Origin: Candidatus Methanophagales archaeon
GTDB lineage: Archaea; Halobacteriota; Syntropharchaeia; Alkanophagales; Methanospirareceae
Length of the DNA stretch: 48,257 bases
Direction of reading: 5' to 3'
Assembly: GCA_030602585.1 (NCBI GenBank)
Contig: JAUVZJ010000010.1
Coordinates: 1 to 48,257 of the forward strand
A program made the translations under genes and the position numbers. Positions 43,172 through 48,257 of the stretch are shown piece after piece. Below the pieces are notes generated by a model. That model saw only the letters and a list, made by a program, of their open reading frames with translations, was not told where the DNA came from and searched no databases. The first letter of the stretch is position 1. Each line of letters begins with the position of its first letter.

Positions 43172-43308
43172 CGTATTCTTTCTCTTCCTTATCTGTAACT
43201 TTACACTTTGGTTACCTATATATACCCAACATATACCGAAAAAATTCTTTCGCTTTTTAATATTTTTGTTTTTGCGCTTTAACCTTTTCTTTTCCGTAAA
43301 AATACGAA

Positions 43309-43320
43309 ATTTTTATATGC
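43309..43320 (+). promoter_or_regulatory. TATA box for the FrhB-like gene
   Basis: ATTTTTATATGC. A transcription start about 25 nt downstream would lie after the first possible ATG (43327), which favours translation from the ATG at 43384. Confidence 0.45.
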
Positions 43321-43383
43321 CGAAGCATGGTTAGGTTATGGTATCAACCAGACAAAAACAAAAGGAAGGAGGGAGTGGAAAAA

Positions 43384-44421
43384 ATGGAAGAGAGAAAGGA
43401 TTTCGGCGATTTGGAGAGAGAAGTAATAGGGATGGGGAAATGCGCACTTTGCGGTGGCTGTGTCGCTACTTGCAGGTTGCTCGATTACGGCTATCTCAGT
43501 GTGGACTTTTCAGAAGAACGACCTGCGATAATAGAAGGGCTGCAGTGCCCGCCGGGTTGTGGATACTGCTATTACCAATGTCCAAGAGTGGAGAAACCGG
43601 AGTTAAAGGAAGGACTGGAAGAAATTTACGAAGTTGTTAGCAAAGATGAGGAGATAAGAAAGGCGTGTCAGGATGGCTGTGTTGCCACTTCGCTACTTGC
43701 TTCCGCACTTGCTGATGCGATAGTGGAGGGCTGTATAACCGTTGCAGACAGAGGGGAATGGGTGCCAGAGGTGCGAGTTGCGATGGATAAATCGGGCTTG
43801 ATAAAGTGTGCGGGTAACAAATATACGCCTGCGGCAACACTTACCGGTATAGCAGATGCTATTTTGAACTACGGACTCTGGAGTACCGCTCTGGTAGGAA
43901 CGCCGTGCCAGATGGCGGCGTATGCGAAAATGCTCGATGTCGGACGGGATACGCACAATGCACATAACTTCTCGTCTAACGTGCGGTTAAGAATAGGTCT
44001 GTTTTGCAGGGGGATTTATTCGTATGAGAAATTGATGAAGGAATATCTTGAACGCAAGCGTGGTATAGATCTAAGTGAGATTACAAAATTAGCGATTAGC
44101 GATGATGTTTTACACGTGTATGCAGGTGATAAAGAGCTGTTAAGTGCAGGAATTAACGAGATAGAGGATTGTAAGCGAGACGGATGCAAGATATGTGAAG
44201 ATTTCACCGGGCTGTTTTCTGACATAAGTGTTGGAAATACAGGCACACCCGCAGGTAAGTCCGCGGTTATAATTCATACTGATTTTGGTAAGGAGGTATT
44301 TGAAAGCGCTTTGGAGTGGGGATTTATAGAGGCGAAGCCGATAGACAAGTCAGGTGCGGATTTTATACGCAGGTTGCAGAACGAGAAGAGAGAAGCGGGG
44401 ATTGCAGTGAAGGATATATAA
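43384..44421 (+). CDS. FrhB-like F420-binding Fe-S protein (orphan)
   Basis: 345 residues from the ATG at 43384, which follows GGAAGGAGGGAG; an ATG at 43327 lies inside the expected leader. Two cysteine motifs open it, CALCGGCVATC and CPPGCGYCYYQCP, followed by the FrhB core: GCVATSLLASALADAI, VGTPCQMAAYAKM, GLFCRGIYSYEKL and CKICEDFTGLFSDISVGNTG. It should oxidise or reduce F420 with FAD and pass electrons to its clusters. No HdrA, Frh or formate dehydrogenase gene is next to it, so its electron partner is unknown. It differs clearly from FqoF in the spacing of the cysteines. Confidence 0.82.
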   Translation: MEERKDFGDLEREVIGMGKCALCGGCVATCRLLDYGYLSVDFSEERPAIIEGLQCPPGCGYCYYQCPRVEKPELKEGLEEIYEVVSKDEEIRKACQDGCVATSLLASALADAIVEGCITVADRGEWVPEVRVAMDKSGLIKCAGNKYTPAATLTGIADAILNYGLWSTALVGTPCQMAAYAKMLDVGRDTHNAHNFSSNVRLRIGLFCRGIYSYEKLMKEYLERKRGIDLSEITKLAISDDVLHVYAGDKELLSAGINEIEDCKRDGCKICEDFTGLFSDISVGNTGTPAGKSAVIIHTDFGKEVFESALEWGFIEAKPIDKSGADFIRRLQNEKREAGIAVKDI

Positions 44422-44492
44422 AACACGTATGTGAAGATTTGACGGGGCCGTTTCACGATTCCCAATTATCTACAAAATTTATTTGCATAAGG

Positions 44493-44509
44493 AAAAACTT
44501 ATATACTCC
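44493..44509 (+). promoter_or_regulatory. TATA box for the winged-helix gene
   Basis: AAAAACTTATATACTCC in the gap after the FrhB-like gene. Confidence 0.4.
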
Positions 44510-44601
44510 TTTTTGTAAATTATGTAGTAACCCGGTGAATTGGAAATCGCAATCGGAAGGTTAGAAAGAAATGCGTGGGTATGGAATTGAGGAAAGGAAA
44601 A

Positions 44602-44940
44602 ATGGGAAAGGGAATAAATCCCAGAAGTAGGTGGGAAATCGTTTTGGATATACTGAGGGAGTTATCCAAAGAAGAAAGGGAGAGCGAAGGTAAAGCGAAA
44701 AAGACACGCTTTATGCAAATGGCATATCTGGATGAGCGGAACTTCCAGAGATATTTTGACTTTCTCATGGAGCAGGGGTTTGTAGGGAGAAGTAATAGTC
44801 CGGAAGAAGGAATGAGCTACGAGCTTACAGGGAAAGGAAAAGATTTGTTGAGAAGATTGATGGAAGTAGAGGATATACTACGACAAACTTTTTATCTTCG
44901 TCCTCCTTTTATTTTTAGCCACGCTAATAAACTCTTGTGA
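44602..44940 (+). CDS. Winged-helix protein, probable transcription regulator
   Basis: About 112 residues from ATG 44602, chosen because GAGGAAAGG sits just before it; ATGs at 44575 and 44581 are in frame. The order SRWEIVLDILRELSKE, KKTRFMQMAYLDERNFQRYFDFLMEQGFV and YELTGKGKDLLRRLMEV matches the ArnR1-like/HTH_45 winged helix of archaeal regulators. The target is unknown; the FrhB-like gene just upstream is the nearest candidate. Confidence 0.72.
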   Translation: MGKGINPRSRWEIVLDILRELSKEERESEGKAKKTRFMQMAYLDERNFQRYFDFLMEQGFVGRSNSPEEGMSYELTGKGKDLLRRLMEVEDILRQTFYLRPPFIFSHANKLL

Positions 44941-44960
44941 TAAGGAAATTTTGGCTTTAA

Positions 44961-45020
44961 GTACCTGTTTACCGCAGAGCCCGCAGAGAACACAGAGACT
45001 CAGAAAAATCATTTATCTCA
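44961..45020 (+). repeat. Dispersed CGCAGAG-type repeat, copy 2
   Basis: GTACCTGTTTACCGCAGAG, CCCGCAGAGAACACAGAGAC, then AGAAAAATCATTTATC. It matches 22991-23046 in reverse complement, with extra repeat units in the middle. It lies between two convergent genes, as does the other copy. Confidence 0.65.
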
Positions 45021-45106
45021 TCTCATTTCAGCGCTCTCCGTGATCTCGGCGATAAATAAATACAGCTTTTTCTTTCTAAGAGAAGATTTGTGGATAAGGA
45101 TGAGCT

Positions 45107-45523
45107 TTATAGTAGTTTTAAAACTTCTCGGGGGGATAAAATCTTAACTGGAGACAGCTTCTTTAATGTTTTGTCGCCAGAAAAAATCGGGCAATTCAAT
45201 CTCAATGCGAGTGCTAAATACGGTACGTCCTTTGAATGTTCTGATAGAAGCCGCTTGGCTTTTGATATACATTCGAGGAATTGTGACATTGGTACGATGG
45301 TTATTTCTTCTACCAAAAATTCCATCACTTCATCAAATTCATCCTTTGGTAATTTTGTTTCCTTTAATAATTCCTCTTTATGTTCCCCAACTTCTATCCA
45401 TAAAAACTCTGGAGCACCGAACTCTAATTTTTTGAGTACGCTATTGAGCAGGAATACGTCAAACGTTACTGCTTTCTTTAGAAGACAAGATACGATAATA
45501 TTGGCATCAACGACGAGCATCAT
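45107..45523 (-). CDS. vapC: PIN-domain toxin (VapC-like)
   Basis: 138 residues. LVVDANIIVSCLL, WIEVGEHKEELL, KDVPYLALALRL and IFSGDKTLKKL provide the four acidic positions of a PIN RNase. It follows its antitoxin gene by six bases. The length and motifs are complete, so it is probably functional. Confidence 0.85.
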   Translation of the reverse strand: MMLVVDANIIVSCLLKKAVTFDVFLLNSVLKKLEFGAPEFLWIEVGEHKEELLKETKLPKDEFDEVMEFLVEEITIVPMSQFLECISKAKRLLSEHSKDVPYLALALRLNCPIFSGDKTLKKLSPVKILSPREVLKLL

Positions 45524-45529
45524 GCTTTA

Positions 45530-45760
45530 TCACTTGAACATCTCTTCATATCGCCTTGCCAAAGATTCACTTATCTTATCTGATAATTCAAGTGCTTTCT
45601 CTTCTGTCAACTCGCTTTTGGACACGATTCTTTTCAGTCGTGCAAGCCTTCCAAACTTCTCTTTAACCAATCTGCTCACCGCTAACGACCAGTCTATTCC
45701 GGAAACTTTTTCGACCTCTAACTTCAAATCTTCTGGAATTTCTAACTTTAACTCCGCCAT
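45530..45760 (-). CDS. vapB: VapB-like antitoxin
   Basis: 76 residues from the ATG at 45760 (MAELKLEIPEDLKLEVEKVSG); a TTG two codons upstream is also in frame. GGTGATTG is the ribosome-binding site. A beta strand then helix start fits a ribbon-helix-helix type DNA-binding antitoxin, and the C-terminal helices would bind the toxin. TTTATATATACG, a TATA box, is about 35 nt upstream. Confidence 0.75.
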   Translation of the reverse strand: MAELKLEIPEDLKLEVEKVSGIDWSLAVSRLVKEKFGRLARLKRIVSKSELTEEKALELSDKISESLARRYEEMFK

Positions 45761-45790
45761 TTTCAATCACCAATAATAATATTTTAGTAG

Positions 45791-45805
45791 CGTATATATA
45801 AATAA
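45791..45805 (-). promoter_or_regulatory. TATA box for vapBC
   Basis: On the minus strand TTATTTATATATACG, about 30-45 nt ahead of the antitoxin ATG. Confidence 0.45.
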
Positions 45806-45892
45806 CCTCGCCTTGACGAAAGTCTTTTGCAGTTGTTTTACATAAAATCAGTTCTGAAAGGAGCTCTGCATCCAGGTTGGAGGGAGTAAGGG

Positions 45893-45967
45893 ATGCCAGC
45901 AGGCAATAACATTAACTATTACAAATGGATGGCTAAGGTTAAAGAAGGGAGGCAAAAACTGCACTAA
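45893..45967 (+). CDS. Possible 24-residue peptide
   Basis: MPAGNNINYYKWMAKVKEGR and QKLH, with GGAGGGAG about 6 nt upstream. It runs into the palindrome at 45964. It may be a real micro-protein, a gene remnant, or chance. Confidence 0.25.
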   Translation: MPAGNNINYYKWMAKVKEGRQKLH

Positions 45968-45992
45968 AACTTTTCTTTTAAGAAAGTTTTAG
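45964..45992. repeat. Palindrome CTAAAACTTT/AAGTTTTAG
   Basis: Arms CTAAAACTTT and AAGTTTTAG flank a short A/T core. It resembles the core of the dispersed palindromic repeat at 7590 and 21690. It lies upstream of the IMPase gene. Confidence 0.4.
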
Positions 45993-46027
45993 AAATCAAT
46001 ACATTAGGAAATGGAAGAGGAAAGAAA

Positions 46028-46834
46028 ATGGAAATAGAAGAATTGTTAGAGATTTCGTCAGAGATAAGGGATTCGATAAGAACATACATTTCAGAAACTG
46101 CGGACTATGGCGAGATAATAGTGAGAAGAGCGAGGGACGTAACGAGAAGAATAGACATGTTTGCGGAAAAGGCATTAGAGAAAGCATTGGATAGTCGTAA
46201 CCTGTGTGCGAGGATAATATCGGAAGAATTGGGCGACCACGTATATCCAAAAGGCGGCGAGCCGAAATTCACGCTTATTTTCGACCCCATAGACGGGTCC
46301 ACAAATGCTATTCTCGGCATTCCGTTCTTCTGCTCCTCCATTGCTTATTCATCGAAAGTGGACCACGTTACTTTTGAGGACCTTCAAGCGAGCGTTGTTG
46401 CAACTATCTACGGGAAGACATATTACGCGGTGAAGGGTGCGAATGCGTTCTCAGACGGTAAGAAGCTTCCTCGTAAAGTGAAAGGGAAGACTAAACTCGC
46501 CCTCTCTGTCTATACTTACGGTGCGGATTCAATACCGGAGTCGCTGATACAATTTCAAAAGGAAGCTAAGAATGTGGTAGTTCGTGTGCTTGGCAGTATC
46601 GCAATGGAGATATGTTTGGTTGCGGAAGGTGCAATGGATGCGGTAATAGAGGTGCGTGGCTTAATAAGCGGGTATGACATTGCAGGTGCCGCGTTAATCT
46701 TAAAAGAAGCGGGAGGAATTATAACTGATTTAAAAGGTAAGGAGTTGAGAACCGAGGTAGGAAAAGCACAAAATATTTCTCTTATCGCGGCTTTGGAGCC
46801 TGAAATCTATAAAAGAATGCTCGGCTTGATATGA
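46028..46834 (+). CDS. suhB: Archaeal inositol monophosphatase/fructose-1,6-bisphosphatase
   Basis: 268 residues. IISEELG (metal Glu66/Glu67), FDPIDGSTNA (Asp86, Asp89) and SGYDIAGAALILKEAGG complete the IMPase metal site. Archaeal members usually hydrolyse both inositol phosphate and fructose 1,6-bisphosphate, so a role in gluconeogenesis or compatible-solute synthesis is possible. GGAAGAGGAAAGAAA precedes the ATG. Confidence 0.9.
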   Translation: MEIEELLEISSEIRDSIRTYISETADYGEIIVRRARDVTRRIDMFAEKALEKALDSRNLCARIISEELGDHVYPKGGEPKFTLIFDPIDGSTNAILGIPFFCSSIAYSSKVDHVTFEDLQASVVATIYGKTYYAVKGANAFSDGKKLPRKVKGKTKLALSVYTYGADSIPESLIQFQKEAKNVVVRVLGSIAMEICLVAEGAMDAVIEVRGLISGYDIAGAALILKEAGGIITDLKGKELRTEVGKAQNISLIAALEPEIYKRMLGLI

Positions 46835-46951
46835 CGGACGATGCAAAATGCGGATAGCGATATTGAATGAAGAGGGATAAGCCAAAGCCACCGACCCTGC
46901 TCTAAATATACGTATTTGCTCAATATCCTGTTGACTTAAATTCCAAACTCT

Positions 46952-47018
46952 GGGGCTCCGCCCCTACCACCCCGCAAGCCCTGTAAGGGCTTAGTTTTCT
47001 TTTTTCTAAAAAAGAAAA
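46952..47018. repeat. Cluster of three perfect hairpins
   Basis: GGGGC-TCC-GCCCC (46952-46964), AAGCCC-TGTAA-GGGCTT (46976-46992) and TTTTCTTTTTT-CT-AAAAAAGAAAA (46995-47018) lie in a row. The last resembles the A/T palindromes elsewhere in the window. They may form a composite terminator after the IMPase gene or the end of a mobile element. Confidence 0.55.
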
Positions 47019-47176
47019 AATGTCTGATAAACACCTGTCTTACATACAATCTCTTTTATTTTCTCGCTCGCATTAACCGCGATATTCATCGCAGGAATAG
47101 AACTATGGAGCCCTTCTTTAATCATCATAAGAGCGAATAAAATTTTACTTTTGCTTTTTATTATTTTTACAGCCAT
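47006..47176 (-). pseudogene. Possible gene remnant, 56 codons
   Basis: Minus-strand frame MAVKIIKSKSKILFALMMIK then EGLHSSIPAMNIAVNASEKI and KEIVCKTGVYQ. It has protein-like composition, and open reading continues upstream of the ATG as NPTKTPSLCKPARGA. It ends in the last hairpin. No family recognised; a transposase tail is one guess. Confidence 0.25.
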
Positions 47177-47241
47177 AGCACCTCTGGCTGGCTTGCAAAG
47201 AGAAGGCGTTTTTGTTGGATTTAGAAAGACAGAATATGAAA

Positions 47242-47253
47242 AATATTTATATC
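47242..47253 (+). promoter_or_regulatory. TATA box for the last antitoxin/PIN pair
   Basis: AATATTTATATC about 33-44 nt before the ATG at 47286. Confidence 0.45.
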
Positions 47254-47285
47254 AGTACATATCAAACAAATAATGGGTGAAGAAA

Positions 47286-47498
47286 ATGGATATAGGCGAG
47301 ATTGAGAAAAGATTGATTGGACTGGATGAAGAAATTCATGGGCTTTTGCAATATATCTCCAGGTCAAAAAAGTCGGAAGTGGAAGCAGAGCTTAGAGATT
47401 ACGAGGATTTGAAGAAAAAGATAGCAAGGGACTTGAAAGAGCCGTTGGACCCTACCGCGGAGATTAGAAGCATGAGAGAGAGGCAATATCTGGTGTAG
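47286..47498 (+). CDS. Small antitoxin-like protein
   Basis: 70 residues from ATG 47286, placed 5 nt after GGGTGA; a GTG at 47277 is in frame but falls in that site. The protein is highly charged and helical (IEKRLIGLDEEIHGLLQYIS, EAELRDYEDLKKKIARDLKE), as PIN antitoxins often are. It precedes a PIN gene by three bases. Confidence 0.6.
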   Translation: MDIGEIEKRLIGLDEEIHGLLQYISRSKKSEVEAELRDYEDLKKKIARDLKEPLDPTAEIRSMRERQYLV

Positions 47499-47501
47499 CT
47501 G

Positions 47502-47810
47502 ATGAAACTAACAATTGATAGTGACGTGCTTGCTTATGCATTTATTGAACCTACCAAAGAGGTTTATAAAGAGAGATTTGACGAGTTCAAAGCCCTGCAC
47601 AATAAGGCTGATTACATATACAAGGCTGTGATTAGGGGTGTTCATGAATTAATAATTCCCTCTACGGTTTTAATAGAAGTGGCAATTGTTATGAGTAGAG
47701 CAGTGGGAGAAGAGATTGCTAAAACTGTTTATGAAAGAGTAAAAAAGCATCATCCTGAAATAAAGACGTATCTTCTCAGAGAAGTGGATATTCAGAAGTT
47801 TAGTTTGTAA
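47502..47810 (+). CDS. Truncated PIN-domain protein
   Basis: 102 residues. LTIDSDVLAYAFIEP gives the first acidic motif and PSTVLIEVAIVMSRAVG the second. The stop comes before the expected third and fourth motifs (D-x-x-x-A and TRD-like), so the catalytic centre is incomplete. No continuation is visible in other frames. It is probably inactive or evolving as an antitoxin partner only. Confidence 0.6.
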   Translation: MKLTIDSDVLAYAFIEPTKEVYKERFDEFKALHNKADYIYKAVIRGVHELIIPSTVLIEVAIVMSRAVGEEIAKTVYERVKKHHPEIKTYLLREVDIQKFSL

Positions 47811-47922
47811 GTGACAACATGTCCGAAATCGTTAATCAAAGCCTGCAAAAAATAGCAAATGCTTTTGTGATTGAAAATAAATAAATCCGTGAAATGGAAA
47901 GATGGTAGGTGAGTGGATGTGG

Positions 47923-48112
47923 GGCAAAAGGCAAAAGGCGAGAGGCGAAAGGCTAATGGGTAAAGGAGGTTTTAAAGAACTTAGAGTTTGGCAGAATGGT
48001 AAAGACCTTGCTGTTTAGAAAGGGTGTATAGAAATATCACGTATGCTTTCAAAATTGATTTCGGCACGGTCTAAAACCTTTTGCCCTTAGCCATTTGCCT
48101 TTCACCCTTTCC
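47923..48112. repeat. Imperfect inverted repeat flanking the IVP-like remnant
   Basis: The left arm 47923-47953 has GCAAAAGGCAAAAGGCGAGA. The right arm 48077-48112 has CCTTTTGCCC, CATTTGCC and TTTCACCC, its approximate reverse complement. Such arms are typical around 23S-IVP four-helix-bundle genes. Confidence 0.5.
47956..48074 (+). pseudogene. Remnant of a four-helix bundle protein (23S rRNA IVP type)
   Basis: MGKGGFKELRVWQNGKDLAV is followed by a stop at 48016. In another frame VYRNITYAFKIDF continues to a stop at 48074. FKELRVWQ-GKDLAVxVYR is the standard start of the family (TIGR02436), which has about 115 residues, so frameshift and truncation have destroyed it. Confidence 0.6.
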
Positions 48113-48125
48113 CTATGTGGAAGGG

Positions 48126-48210
48126 CTCAATACATAGGTAAGTAAAAAAGCTCATTAGATAGGTAAGTGTTATTTGCTGAATTAGGTTCATTACATCGTA
48201 CAGTGTTATT
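48126..48210 (+). repeat. Three degenerate direct repeats near the window end
   Basis: CTCAATACATAGGTAAGT (48126), CTCATTAGATAGGTAAGTGT (48151) and TTCATTACATCGTACAGTGT (48187) align with each other. No gene is present from 48075 to the end. They may mark the end of a mobile element lying beyond the window. Confidence 0.4.
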
Positions 48211-48257
48211 AAGTCTTCCAGATATCCTGTCCAAGAGGTCTGACCTCCTCATTTAGC

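Larger units (their letters stand above)
46835..47241. other. Gene-poor stretch with three hairpins and a possible remnant frame
   Basis: No intact known gene. It holds three successive inverted repeats (46952-47018) and a 56-codon minus-strand frame (47006-47176). Confidence 0.5.

Noticed and set aside
44961-45020. CRISPR-like repeats (CGCAGAG units)
   Set aside because: Units are contiguous with no unique spacers of regular length and no cas genes are present in the window.

Overview
The window looks like an archaeal chromosome segment from a methane-cycling or related euryarchaeon. The evidence is a complete membrane F420H2 dehydrogenase cluster with a FrhB-type F420-oxidising subunit, thermosome, archaeal LonB, pelota (aRF1-like), a V/A-type ATPase subunit I, an isoprenoid diphosphate synthase for ether lipids, a COG1900-type homocysteine-biosynthesis protein, and TATA-box promoters often placed 25-35 nt before the start codon. 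The fqo gene order J-K-M-L-N-A-B/C/D-H-I-F matches, from memory, the Archaeoglobus fulgidus fqo cluster rather than the Methanosarcina fpo cluster. Together with moderate G+C and many FrhB-like and toxin-antitoxin genes this suggests an ANME-1 (Methanophagales)-like archaeon. That assignment is inference; no rRNA or mcr gene is present to test it.

Layout. 1-2 kb: a transglutaminase-like lipoprotein and a HicBA toxin-antitoxin pair in AT-rich DNA. 2-8 kb: an orphan ABC ATPase, an MscS channel, the homocysteine-biosynthesis protein, a PIN/antitoxin-like pair, a radical SAM enzyme and a 40-residue membrane protein. 8-21 kb: an isoprenoid diphosphate synthase, then the fqo cluster, in which B, C and D are fused into one polypeptide and I carries two extra [4Fe-4S] motifs; a DUF4258/YgiT-like pair sits between fqoI and fqoF. 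21-34 kb: a protein and RNA quality-control neighbourhood (metallophosphoesterase, pelota, LonB, aspartate kinase, thermosome, a chaperonin paralogue that has lost two catalytic aspartates), with a broken gene, a DUF433/DUF5615 pair and a ClC channel. 34-40 kb: a tRNA thiolase, a decayed radical SAM start, a GH13 glycosidase and a two-gene P-loop NTPase/TPR unit whose NTPase is interrupted at two T7 runs. 40-48 kb: a GerW/DUF2953 pair, V-ATPase subunit I, an orphan FrhB-like protein, a winged-helix regulator, VapBC, an IMPase/FBPase and a final repeat-rich stretch with a truncated PIN gene and a decayed four-helix-bundle (23S IVP-type) gene.

How it works together. Fqo would oxidise F420H2 through FqoF, pass electrons along the Fe-S clusters of I and B to a membrane quinone or methanophenazine-type carrier, and pump ions through H/L/M/N. 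The rest is housekeeping and accessory cargo. Accessory signs are dense: six toxin-antitoxin-like loci, at least four decayed genes, two dispersed repeat families and several perfect hairpins. The best candidates for something undescribed are the chaperonin paralogue with both hydrolysis aspartates replaced, the twice-T7-interrupted NTPase/TPR module, and the fused FqoBCD with a four-cluster FqoI.
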